From Desulfobacteraceae bacterium (GTDB lineage: Bacteria; Desulfobacterota; DSM-4660; Desulfatiglandales; Desulfatiglandaceae): DNA of 6,482 nucleotides. Made by a program: the position numbers and the translations under genes. Shown here in pieces: positions 1-6,482 of this stretch. The stretch is taken from assembly GCA_013203065.1 (NCBI GenBank), contig JABMQV010000120.1, positions 1-6,482 on the forward strand. The letters run 5' to 3'. The notes under the pieces are model-generated. The model searched no databases, was not told the DNA's origin, and saw only the letters and a list, made by a program, of their open reading frames with translations. Every line of letters begins with the position of its first letter. The first letter of the stretch is position 1.

Positions 1-33
1 CACGTCTTGCGGGAGGTCTGAAAACCAAAGGGT

Positions 34-61
34 TTGACTTTCTTTTCGACGGGATGATAAT
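34..61 (+). promoter_or_regulatory. Candidate sigma70-type promoter of the beta-oxidation operon
   Basis: TTGACT at 34-39 (5 of 6 matches to the -35 consensus) and GATAAT at 56-61 (5 of 6 matches to the -10 consensus) are separated by a 16-nt spacer. Transcription would begin near 67-70, giving a leader of roughly 90 nt before the acyl-CoA dehydrogenase ATG at 161. The position fits the promoter of the whole operon. This is a motif match only; a +3 reading frame stays open across the same stretch, so the site could lie inside the end of an upstream gene. Confidence 0.5.
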
Positions 62-69
62 TTTCCGGC

Positions 70-90
70 AATCAGTAAACGATGATTCAT
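70..90. promoter_or_regulatory. Weak inverted repeats downstream of the promoter, possible operator
   Basis: AATCA at 70-74 and TGATT at 83-87 form a 5-bp inverted repeat with an 8-nt spacer. Overlapping it, ATGATTCAT at 82-90 is a perfect odd palindrome (ATGA-T-TCAT). Both lie just after the expected transcription start, where a repressor of fatty-acid degradation (TetR-type FadR or PsrA-like) would commonly bind. The repeats are short enough to arise by chance and I recognise no specific regulator motif. Confidence 0.2.
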
Positions 91-160
91 TTATTGGGCC
101 TCGTGTGGATGGCCGAGCCATCTTTCCCTATATATTCAGCGAGATCAGGGAGGTTAGTTC

Positions 161-1981
161 ATGGGCGTGAATTTTTTTCGGAGAAATGATCGGGATGTGA
201 AATTTCTACTCTTTGAGCATTTGGGCGTGGAGAAGCTGCTGGGCTATGAGGCATTTCAGGATTTCTCGGTGGACGATTTCAGCATGATTATCGACGAGGC
301 CCTCAAGGTAGGCCGGGAGGTGTTGGGGCCAACCAATCAAGATGGGGATCGCGAGGGGGTGGTTTATGATAACGGCGAGGTCAAGGTCCCCGCCTCCTTT
401 CATGTTTGCATGAAGATTCTTGCCGAAAATGGATGGGTGTCGGTTTCAAACAACCCGGAATTCGGAGGGCAGGGGCTACCCGCCTGCGTGGGTGCCGTAG
501 TCAGCGAGTTTTTCCTGGGCGCCAACCTGGCCATGATGGCCTATCCCGGTCTGGCCGTAGGAAACGGACGTCTGATTGAAGCCTTTGGCACGGATGAAGA
601 TAAGGCCCTTTTTGTGGAAAAGATGTACACCGGTGTATGGGGCGGGACCATGTGCCTGACCGAGCCCAACGCAGGTTCCGACGTGGGGGCCTTGAAGAGC
701 AAGGCGGTGGAAGATCCGGAATCAGACGATCCCCGCGTGTACAAGATTGAAGGGGTCAAGCAGTTTATCAGCGCGGGCAAACACGATCTGACCGAAAACA
801 TCATCCATCTGGTCCTGGCCCGGATTGAGGGTGCCCCTGCCGGCACCAAAGGGCTCAGTCTCTTTATTGTTCCGGAAATCTGGGTTAATCCCGACGGGTC
901 TTTGGGCCGATCCAACGATGTTTTCTGCAGAGGGGTTGAGCATAAGATGGGCATCCACGCCGCCTCAACCTGCTCCTTAGGCTTCGGGGAAAACGGCCAA
1001 TGCCGGGGAATTCTCCTTGGAGAGCCCAACAGCGGTATGAAGAAGATGTTTCAGATGATGAACGAGGCGCGGCTGGGCACCGGCTTGATGGCCCATGCCC
1101 TGGCCGCCAGCGCCTATGATTCGGCCTTGCAGTACGCCAAAGAGAGGATACAGGGGCCCCACTTTACCAGGCTCAAGGGTGAATCCGTGCCCATTATTCA
1201 GCACGCGGACATCCGCCGCATGCTCATGAACCTCAAGGCAGGGACAGAAGCCATGCGAGCCATGATCGGCAAGGTCTACTACCTCATCGACGTGTCGGAA
1301 AAGGCCCCGGACGAGGAGGAGCGTAAAAAGGCCCACAACCAGGCGGACCTTTTTACGCCGCTGGTGAAGTCCTACTGTTCGGATTTCGCTTACAACCTGA
1401 TCCGGGACGCCATTCAGATCCTTGGGGGCGTAGGTTACTGCAGCGAGTTTCCAGTGGAGCAATATGCCAGGGACTGCAAGATTACCTCCATCTGGGAGGG
1501 GACCAGTTATATCCAGGCCATGACCCTGATCGCCAGGAACCTGCCCATGGAGGGAGGCAAGGTCTTTCAGGAGTGGATCCAGGAGGTCATGGGCTTTACC
1601 TCCGAACACCGGGAAGATCCGGATTTTGCACGGGACTTCAAACTCCTGTTCAAAGCGGCTCAGGCCCTTGGGGACTTTGCCATGACCTATCCCCAGTATT
1701 TTCAGGGGGAAAAGGCCCTATTGATTCCCCTTTCGGCCACCCGTTTTCTGGACTGCTTCTCTGAGGTATTCATGGGGCAGGTCATTTTGGAGCAGGGGCT
1801 GATCGCCAGGGACAAGCTGAGGCATGTGAGTGGCGATTCCGCAGACGGCTTCTTCTACCGGGGCAAGGTGGCGACGGCCCAATATTTCTGCCGAAACATC
1901 CTGGTGAATGTATTTTCCCGGCATATGTCCTTTAAACAGGAAGACACCTCGGCTCTGGATATTCCAGAAGAAGGCTTTTAG
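161..1981 (+). CDS. Acyl-CoA dehydrogenase, long DmdC/FadE-like type
   Basis: This FAD flavoenzyme oxidises acyl-CoA to trans-2-enoyl-CoA, the first step of beta-oxidation, and by family passes electrons to electron-transferring flavoprotein in the cytoplasm. The 606 residues are typical of the long subfamily that includes 3-methylmercaptopropionyl-CoA dehydrogenase DmdC; short-chain dehydrogenases are near 380. Visible parts are a short N-terminal extension (1-35), an N-terminal helical domain (about 40-157), a middle beta domain opening with MCLTEPNAGSD (164-174) and containing KQFISAG and GVEHKMGIHA, a C-terminal helical domain (about 282-455), and an extra helical C-terminal domain (about 465-600). 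The catalytic base should be Glu446 in IWEGTSYIQ, which aligns with Glu376 of medium-chain dehydrogenase. The ATG at 161 follows GGGAGGT (148-154) at good spacing. TAG ends the gene 12 nt before the fusion gene. Substrate chain length cannot be read from sequence; the operon favours straight-chain fatty acyl-CoA. Confidence 0.95.
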   Translation: MGVNFFRRNDRDVKFLLFEHLGVEKLLGYEAFQDFSVDDFSMIIDEALKVGREVLGPTNQDGDREGVVYDNGEVKVPASFHVCMKILAENGWVSVSNNPEFGGQGLPACVGAVVSEFFLGANLAMMAYPGLAVGNGRLIEAFGTDEDKALFVEKMYTGVWGGTMCLTEPNAGSDVGALKSKAVEDPESDDPRVYKIEGVKQFISAGKHDLTENIIHLVLARIEGAPAGTKGLSLFIVPEIWVNPDGSLGRSNDVFCRGVEHKMGIHAASTCSLGFGENGQCRGILLGEPNSGMKKMFQMMNEARLGTGLMAHALAASAYDSALQYAKERIQGPHFTRLKGESVPIIQHADIRRMLMNLKAGTEAMRAMIGKVYYLIDVSEKAPDEEERKKAHNQADLFTPLVKSYCSDFAYNLIRDAIQILGGVGYCSEFPVEQYARDCKITSIWEGTSYIQAMTLIARNLPMEGGKVFQEWIQEVMGFTSEHREDPDFARDFKLLFKAAQALGDFAMTYPQYFQGEKALLIPLSATRFLDCFSEVFMGQVILEQGLIARDKLRHVSGDSADGFFYRGKVATAQYFCRNILVNVFSRHMSFKQEDTSALDIPEEGF

Positions 1982-1989
1982 AAGGAGGT
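1982..1989 (+). promoter_or_regulatory. Ribosome binding site deciding a GTG start
   Basis: AAGGAGGT directly follows the TAG stop of the dehydrogenase and sits 4 nt before GTG at 1994. It is a near-perfect anti-16S match and supports the non-ATG start. The Rossmann strand (AMVIGSGTMG) begins at residue 8, the expected distance from the N-terminus. Confidence 0.85.
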
Positions 1990-1993
1990 CCAA

Positions 1994-4411
1994 GTGAGTT
2001 ACATAATTCAAAAAGCGATGGTCATCGGTTCCGGGACCATGGGGGCGGGAATTGCAGGGCATCTGGCAAACGCAGGTATCCCGGTGTACCTGGTGGATAT
2101 TGTCCCCGACAAGTTGACCCCGGAAGAGGAGAAGCAGGGGCTCCGCCTGGATGATCCAAAGGTGCGAAACCGTATCGTGGATCAAGGGTTGGCCTTTTTG
2201 AAGAAATCCAGGCCCCCCGGTCTCTTCAGCCCCACGAAAATGGAGCTCATTACCGCCGGAAACCTGGAGGACGACTTTGGTTGGGCCGGGGAGGCGGACT
2301 GGATCATAGAGGTGGTGGTGGAGAACCTGGAAGTAAAACAGAAGGTGATGGCCCGCATCGAGACCGCCCGCAAGGAAGGGTGTATCGTTTCCACCAATAC
2401 CTCCGGGATTCCCATTCACCGAATCGCAGAAGGCCGATCCGTTGAATTCAAGGCCCATTTCCTCGGTACCCACTTCTTCAACCCGGCCCGCTATCTCAAA
2501 CTCCTGGAACTGATCCCCACGCCCGATACCGATTCACACCTGGTGGCATTCCTGAAAGGCTTTGGGGAGCGCAGACTGGGCAAAACCGCGGTCATTGCCA
2601 AAGACACCCCCAACTTCATTGCCAACCGGGTGGGGGTGGTATCGGGTAGGGCCGCCCTCAACTATGCTTTGAGAAACAACTTCACCATCGAAGAGGTGGA
2701 TGCGGTCACTGGAACGCTCATCGGTCACCCCAAGACCGCCAGTTTCAGGCTGATGGATCTGGTGGGTGGCGATATCAGCAAGCATGTTTCGGGGAATCTT
2801 TACGAAGCCATCTCCCACGACCCGTTCCGTGAACAACTCCTGGGACCCATCAAAGAAGTGACGGACAGGATGGTGGAGCAGGGTTTTCTGGGAAACAAAT
2901 CGGGCCAGGGCTTCTACAAGAAAGTCAAGGGAGCGGACGGAAAGAAGGCATACCAGGTCCTGGATCTCAAGACCCTGACGTACCGGGACCAGAAAAAGAC
3001 TGAAATCAAGGTCATCGGTAAAGCCAAAAAGATCAGACCCCTGGGGGAGCGGTTCCGGTTTCTCGTGGGGCAGGAGGACCGATACAGCAGGCTCATCTGG
3101 CACGATGCCGCTTTTTCCTTCTCCTACTGTTCCCACATGGTGCCGGAGATCACAGACGCCCTTTACGGGATTGATGATGCCATGAAGGCCGGGTTCCTGC
3201 ACCGAAAGGGCCCCTTTGAGATCTGGGATGCCCTGGGGGTGGCCGATACCGTGGCCCGCATGGAGCAGGAAGGATTTTCCGTGGCCCCCTGGGTCAAGAA
3301 GATGCTTCAAGGGGGGGCCTCGTCTTTCTACAAGAAAGAGGGAAATGCACTCCATTATTGGGATCCGGCAACGGGTTCCTACCAGCCGGTTCCAGTGGAT
3401 CCCTACGTTTTACTCCTTTCGGACCGAAAGGCCGAAGGGGGCCTGATCAAGGGGAACCAGAGCGCCTCTCTGATCGATCTGGGTGACGGGGTGCTCTGCG
3501 TGGAATTCCATTCCAAGATGAACTCCCTCGATCCGGAGATCCTGAACATGTGCGATCAGGCCTTGGAGGAACTGGAAAAAGACCATATCGGCCTGGTGAT
3601 CGGCAACCAGGGGAGCAATTTCTGCGCCGGGCCCGACATCTTGGCCATTGTCATGGCCGCTGAAAACAAGCAGTGGGATTTTATCGACAGGGCCATCAAG
3701 GATATGCAGAATCAGCTGCTTCGGCTGCGCTACTCCCCCAAACCGGTGGTGGCTGCGCCCTTCGGCATGACCCTGGGGGTGGGCGTGGAGATAGCCATGG
3801 CCGCGGATCGAATGTGCGCCTCCGCCGAGTCCTACATGGGGCTGGTGGAAGTGGGCGTGGGCCTGGTCCCCGCAGGGGGAGGCTGCGCCCAGATGATCCA
3901 GCGGGTGATCAGTCCGGCCATGAAGATGGCCCATTCCGATCCGCTGCCCTTTCTGATGAAGGTATTTGAGACCGTGGGCATGGCCAAGATCAGCGCCAGT
4001 GCTGCCCAGGCAAGGGAATTCGGTTTCCTCAAGGAGAGTGATCGGCTGGTCATGAATGGAGATCACCTCCTCAAGGAGGCCAAGCGGACGGTCATGCAGA
4101 TGTCAGCCGCAGGGTATGCGCCGCCCGCCCGCACCCGATCGGTGTATGCCCTGGGTGCACGGGGGATGGCACTCCTCATGCAGGGGGCCACGTCCATGGT
4201 CTGGTCGGGTCACATCTCCGAATACGACAAACATATCGGGCAGAAGCTGGCTTACATCCTCTCAGGGGGTCCCTTGTCCGCCCCCCAATGGGTGGACGAG
4301 CAGTATATCCTGGACCTGGAAAGGGAGGTTTTCCTGTCCCTTTGCGGAGAAGAGAAGACCCTCGCCCGTATCAAACACATGCTTACCACTGGAAACCCTT
4401 TACGCAATTAA
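1994..4411 (+). CDS. fadN: 3-hydroxyacyl-CoA dehydrogenase / enoyl-CoA hydratase fusion (FadN-type)
   Basis: This bifunctional enzyme hydrates trans-2-enoyl-CoA to 3-hydroxyacyl-CoA and oxidises it with NAD+ to 3-ketoacyl-CoA. The 805 residues carry an NAD-binding Rossmann domain (1-190; GSGTMGAG at 12-19), a first 3-hydroxyacyl-CoA dehydrogenase C-terminal domain (about 200-310), a second such domain (about 355-440), a crotonase domain (about 490-690), and a helical tail ending TGNPLRN. Dehydrogenase residues are present: Ser137, the His160-Glu172 dyad and Asn211, matching human Ser137, His158, Glu170 and Asn208. Both hydratase glutamates are present, Glu599 and Glu619, 20 apart as in rat Glu144 and Glu164. 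One oddity is Val596 where crotonases usually have the oxyanion-hole glycine. The domain order is that of Bacillus FadN, the reverse of E. coli FadB. The start is GTG after AAGGAGGT. The TAA stop lies 11 nt before the thiolase start, consistent with one transcript. The FadN assignment rests on architecture and motifs. Confidence 0.93.
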   Translation: MSYIIQKAMVIGSGTMGAGIAGHLANAGIPVYLVDIVPDKLTPEEEKQGLRLDDPKVRNRIVDQGLAFLKKSRPPGLFSPTKMELITAGNLEDDFGWAGEADWIIEVVVENLEVKQKVMARIETARKEGCIVSTNTSGIPIHRIAEGRSVEFKAHFLGTHFFNPARYLKLLELIPTPDTDSHLVAFLKGFGERRLGKTAVIAKDTPNFIANRVGVVSGRAALNYALRNNFTIEEVDAVTGTLIGHPKTASFRLMDLVGGDISKHVSGNLYEAISHDPFREQLLGPIKEVTDRMVEQGFLGNKSGQGFYKKVKGADGKKAYQVLDLKTLTYRDQKKTEIKVIGKAKKIRPLGERFRFLVGQEDRYSRLIWHDAAFSFSYCSHMVPEITDALYGIDDAMKAGFLHRKGPFEIWDALGVADTVARMEQEGFSVAPWVKKMLQGGASSFYKKEGNALHYWDPATGSYQPVPVDPYVLLLSDRKAEGGLIKGNQSASLIDLGDGVLCVEFHSKMNSLDPEILNMCDQALEELEKDHIGLVIGNQGSNFCAGPDILAIVMAAENKQWDFIDRAIKDMQNQLLRLRYSPKPVVAAPFGMTLGVGVEIAMAADRMCASAESYMGLVEVGVGLVPAGGGCAQMIQRVISPAMKMAHSDPLPFLMKVFETVGMAKISASAAQAREFGFLKESDRLVMNGDHLLKEAKRTVMQMSAAGYAPPARTRSVYALGARGMALLMQGATSMVWSGHISEYDKHIGQKLAYILSGGPLSAPQWVDEQYILDLEREVFLSLCGEEKTLARIKHMLTTGNPLRN

Positions 4412-4415
4412 GGAG
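4410..4415 (+). promoter_or_regulatory. Ribosome binding site of the first thiolase
   Basis: AAGGAG overlaps the TAA stop of the fusion gene (4409-4411) and lies 7 nt before the ATG at 4423. A second ATG follows at 4426 with 10-nt spacing and is the less favoured alternative. The reading frame stays open back to an ATG at 4288, but that would add 45 non-thiolase residues overlapping the fusion gene, so it is not used. Confidence 0.7.
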
Positions 4416-4422
4416 AGATCGA

Positions 4423-5607
4423 ATGATGAAGAACGTAGTGATCGTTTCCGGCGCGCGGACCGCGGTGGGACGGGCAGGTCGAGGTACCCTGGTGAACACG
4501 CGGCCTGACGACATGGGCGCGACCGTGGTCAAAGAAGCTGTGGAAAGGGCTCCCGGCGTGGAAAAGGGGGAGATCGATGATGTGATCCTGGGTTGCGCCT
4601 TCCCCGAAAGTAGCCAGAGTTTCAACATAGGCCGGGTGGCGCCTCTCCTGGCAGGTTTTCCCGACACCGTTCCGGGCCAGACGGTTAACCGTCTCTGCGC
4701 CTCCGGGCTCCAGGCCATTGCCATGGGGGCGCAGCAGATTGCGGGGGGGATGTGCGATATGGTTGTTGCCGGGGGTGTGGAATCCATGAGCCAGGTGCCC
4801 ATGATGGGGTTTCAGGTGTCTTTGAACCCCAAGATCGTGGCCGCGTATCCCGAGATGTATATCAGCATGGGAATGACTGCGGAAAACGTGGCCGACAAAT
4901 ATGGGGTCAGCCGTAAAGATCAGGACGCCTTTGGATTGCGAAGCCACCAGCGGGCATTGGCCGCCATCGAGGCGGGCAGGTTCAAGGAGGAAATCGTGCC
5001 CCTGGAGGTAAAGACCGTTCGTGTCAACGAGAAGGGAGAGCGGGTGGAAACCGTGAAAATCTTCGATGTGGACGAAGGTCCTCGAAAGACCACCCCAGAG
5101 ATCATGGCCAAACTGAAGCCAGCCTTTAAGGTGAAGGGAAGTGTGACCGCGGGCAACTCTTCCCAGATGAGTGACGGCGCAGCAGCCGTGCTCCTGATGA
5201 GTGAGGAGAAGGCTGTGAAAAAGGGGCTGACCCCCATGGCAAGGTACGTGGGTTTTGCCTCTGCTGGGTGCCCCCCTGATTTGATGGGCGTAGGGCCCAT
5301 GTATGCCACCCCACGGGTCATGCAGGTAACCGGGATGAAGGTAGCGGATATGGATCTTATAGAGCTGAATGAGGCCTTTGCCTCCCAGGCCCTGGCCTGT
5401 GTCCGCCACCTGGATTTGAATGAGGAGATCGTCAATGTGAACGGCGGGGCCGTGGCCCTGGGCCATCCTCTGGGGTGTACCGGCGGGAAGCTTACGGTCC
5501 AACTCATGTACGAGATGAGGCGGCGCAGGGTGAAATACGGCCTGGTTTCCATGTGCATCGGCGGCGGGCAGGGGGCGGCAGGAATATTTGAAAACCTTGC
5601 GCCGTAA
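4423..5607 (+). CDS. Thiolase (acetyl-CoA acyltransferase), FadA-like
   Basis: This enzyme cleaves 3-ketoacyl-CoA with CoA to acetyl-CoA and an acyl-CoA two carbons shorter, the last step of beta-oxidation; the reverse gives acetoacetyl-CoA from two acetyl-CoA. The 394 residues are the usual thiolase length. The nucleophile is Cys92 in NRLCASGLQAI, followed by GGVESMS (118-124). NEAF is at 316-319, the catalytic His348 lies in ALGHPLGCTGG, and the acid/base Cys378 lies in SMCIGGGQG. The last three of these (Asn316, His348, Cys378) carry the same numbers as in Zoogloea thiolase. No signal peptide or membrane segment is seen, so it is cytoplasmic. It follows the fusion gene by 11 nt and completes the spiral. 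The neighbours point to degradative 3-ketoacyl-CoA thiolase (FadA) rather than a biosynthetic acetoacetyl-CoA thiolase, but sequence motifs alone do not settle this. Confidence 0.93.
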   Translation: MMKNVVIVSGARTAVGRAGRGTLVNTRPDDMGATVVKEAVERAPGVEKGEIDDVILGCAFPESSQSFNIGRVAPLLAGFPDTVPGQTVNRLCASGLQAIAMGAQQIAGGMCDMVVAGGVESMSQVPMMGFQVSLNPKIVAAYPEMYISMGMTAENVADKYGVSRKDQDAFGLRSHQRALAAIEAGRFKEEIVPLEVKTVRVNEKGERVETVKIFDVDEGPRKTTPEIMAKLKPAFKVKGSVTAGNSSQMSDGAAAVLLMSEEKAVKKGLTPMARYVGFASAGCPPDLMGVGPMYATPRVMQVTGMKVADMDLIELNEAFASQALACVRHLDLNEEIVNVNGGAVALGHPLGCTGGKLTVQLMYEMRRRRVKYGLVSMCIGGGQGAAGIFENLAP

Positions 5608-5619
5608 AAAAAGGGCTCT

Positions 5620-5676
5620 GGCACAAAGGCCCAAAGACCGGAAGAAGCGTCTTTTCTTTCAGTTTTTCCTGGTGCC
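5620..5676 (+). other. Possible stem-loop between the two thiolase genes
   Basis: GGCAC (5620-5624) can pair with GTGCC (5672-5676), extended by AGG (5627-5629) with CCT (5668-5670). Inside, AAAGAC (5633-5638) can pair with GTCTTT (5649-5654) around a 10-nt loop, followed by a T-rich run to about 5667. It resembles a weak or partial terminator, or a processing hairpin, but the stems are short and AT-rich. It lies in the 129-nt gap (5608-5736), the only sizeable gap after the first gene starts, and may lower expression of the second thiolase relative to the first three genes. Confidence 0.25.
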
Positions 5677-5723
5677 TTGACTGCAGAACGGAATTATGGC
5701 GTTGATTTTCATCATCGGTTTAA

Positions 5724-5731
5724 AAGGAGGT
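5724..5731 (+). promoter_or_regulatory. Ribosome binding site of the second thiolase
   Basis: AAGGAGGT, a near-perfect anti-16S match, precedes the ATG at 5737 by 5 nt. It fixes the start of the right-edge gene, and the thiolase fold begins at once with [13 protein letters not shown]. Confidence 0.85.
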
Positions 5732-5736
5732 CAAAA

Positions 5737-6482
5737 ATGGATCTAAATGATGTGGTCATTGTGTCGGCGGTTCGCAGTGCCATCGGAACCTACGGCGGTC
5801 AATTCAGGGAAACCCGGAACGTCCCGTTGGGCGTGCCGGTCATGAAGGAGGCCATCACCCGCGCCGATATCGACCCGGCGGTGATCGATGATGTGGGCTG
5901 GGGTTGCTGCTATCAGCGTGCCCAAAACGAGGTGAATGTGGCCCGCGTCACGGCCATTGAGGCCGGGGTCCCGGTGGAGGTCCCGGCCTTCACCGTCATG
6001 CGGGTGTGCACCTCCTCCATGTGGTCTGTGGCTCAGGGGTTCATGGCCATTCGGCAGGGATACAACGACGTCTTTCTGACTGGCGGGGTGGAGAGCATGA
6101 GCACGGTTCCCTACACCCTCGACGCCCTGCGGTGGGGGGCCCGCATGAACAATGCGGAAGTGCGGGATATGATGTGGGACGGGGTCACGGCCATCGGGGT
6201 GGGTCCTGCCATGGGGATCACCGCGGAAAACCTGGCCGAGAAGTATAACATCAGCCGGGAAGCCCAGGACCAGCTGGCCTATGAAAGCCATATGAAGGCC
6301 GTGGCCGCCATCAAAGAAGGGCGCTTCAAGGATGAAATCGTCCCCATTGAACTCCCCGGGCGTAAGGGCAAGACCGTTTTGGTGGATACGGATGAGCATC
6401 CAAGACCCGATACCACCCTGGAAAGGCTTGCCAGATTAAAACCCAACTTCAAGAAGGGGGGGACCGTCACGGCGGGCAATGC
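5737..6482 (+). CDS. Second thiolase-family protein, partial, cut by the window edge
   Basis: The first 248 codons plus two bases are present; family length is near 390-400, so about 145 residues lie beyond the edge. The thiolase fold is clear: [17 protein letters not shown] at 5-21, [11 protein letters not shown] at 115-125, [18 protein letters not shown] at 161-178, and VTAGN at the edge (244-248), the same VTAGN motif that in the first thiolase is followed by SSQMSDGAA. The expected nucleophile is Cys91, but its surroundings read [12 protein letters not shown] rather than the usual NRxC(A/G)SG, so the motif is divergent. The His and second Cys motifs lie off the window, so activity cannot be confirmed. 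The protein differs throughout from the preceding thiolase, including a longer segment around 128-150, so it is an older paralog rather than a recent tandem copy. It is probably an acetyl-CoA acetyltransferase or acyltransferase of different chain-length preference; a diverged thiolase with another role is possible. Confidence 0.88.
   Translation, partial: MDLNDVVIVSAVRSAIGTYGGQFRETRNVPLGVPVMKEAITRADIDPAVIDDVGWGCCYQRAQNEVNVARVTAIEAGVPVEVPAFTVMRVCTSSMWSVAQGFMAIRQGYNDVFLTGGVESMSTVPYTLDALRWGARMNNAEVRDMMWDGVTAIGVGPAMGITAENLAEKYNISREAQDQLAYESHMKAVAAIKEGRFKDEIVPIELPGRKGKTVLVDTDEHPRPDTTLERLARLKPNFKKGGTVTAGN

Noticed and set aside
97..119. Hairpin GGC-TCG / CGA-GCC with one bulged base in the leader, considered as a terminator of an upstream gene.
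   Set aside because: The stem is only 6 bp with a bulge and a 10-nt loop, and no T-run follows it.
2534..3355. Open frame of 273 codons on the - strand inside the fusion gene; similar ones at 977-1609, 1718-2473, 3410-4066 and 5743-6399.
   Set aside because: All lie opposite well-supported coding sequence, lack domain features, and share the same antisense composition pattern.
4288..4422. Upstream ATG that would extend the first thiolase by 45 residues.
   Set aside because: The extension overlaps the conserved C-terminus of the fusion protein, is not thiolase-like, and the ATG at 4423 has a proper ribosome binding site and fits the family N-terminus.
4408..5634. Long open frame (408 codons) on the - strand opposite the first thiolase.
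   Set aside because: The + strand encodes an intact thiolase with all catalytic residues. The antisense product is rich in His, Gly and Pro, has no recognisable domain, and is explained by GC bias at codon positions.
5677..5707. TTGACT at 5677-5682 as a -35 box of a separate promoter for the second thiolase.
   Set aside because: At 16-18 nt downstream there is no -10-like hexamer (the sequence there is near CGTTGA), and the closest AT-rich hexamer is only about 10 nt away.

Overview
The window holds a beta-oxidation operon read entirely on the + strand. Three genes are complete and a fourth runs off the right edge. The DNA is moderately GC-rich (about 55-60% by eye), starts follow strong AAGGAGGT-type ribosome binding sites, and the protein families are those of anaerobic or facultative bacteria that degrade fatty acids. 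By inference it comes from a deltaproteobacterium-like organism (Desulfobacterota, for example a sulfate reducer or syntroph) whose genome is rich in fatty-acid oxidation genes. No taxonomic marker is present, so this assignment is tentative.

Layout. Positions 1-160 are a leader with a good sigma70-type promoter candidate (TTGACT, 16-nt spacer, GATAAT) and weak inverted repeats just downstream. Positions 161-1981 encode a 606-residue FAD-dependent acyl-CoA dehydrogenase of the long, DmdC/FadE-like type. Positions 1994-4411 encode an 805-residue fusion of 3-hydroxyacyl-CoA dehydrogenase (N-terminal) and enoyl-CoA hydratase (C-terminal). This is the FadN order, the reverse of E. coli FadB. Positions 4423-5607 encode a complete 394-residue thiolase with all four catalytic positions intact. 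A 129-nt gap with weak hairpin potential follows. Positions 5737-6482 are the first 248 codons of a second, divergent thiolase-family protein.

Together the first three genes supply every step of the beta-oxidation spiral: acyl-CoA to enoyl-CoA (dehydrogenase), then to 3-hydroxyacyl-CoA and 3-ketoacyl-CoA (fusion protein), then cleavage to acetyl-CoA plus a shortened acyl-CoA (thiolase). The gene set matches the Bacillus fadNAE operon but in the order E-N-A. Gaps of 12 and 11 nt suggest cotranscription of the first three genes. The second thiolase follows a longer gap; it may add a different chain-length specificity or act at the acetoacetyl-CoA level.

I see no CRISPR array, transposase, tRNA, rRNA or wholly new system here. 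The points most worth a second look are the altered nucleophile motif of the second thiolase, a Gly-to-Val change at an oxyanion-hole position of the hydratase domain, and the leader region.
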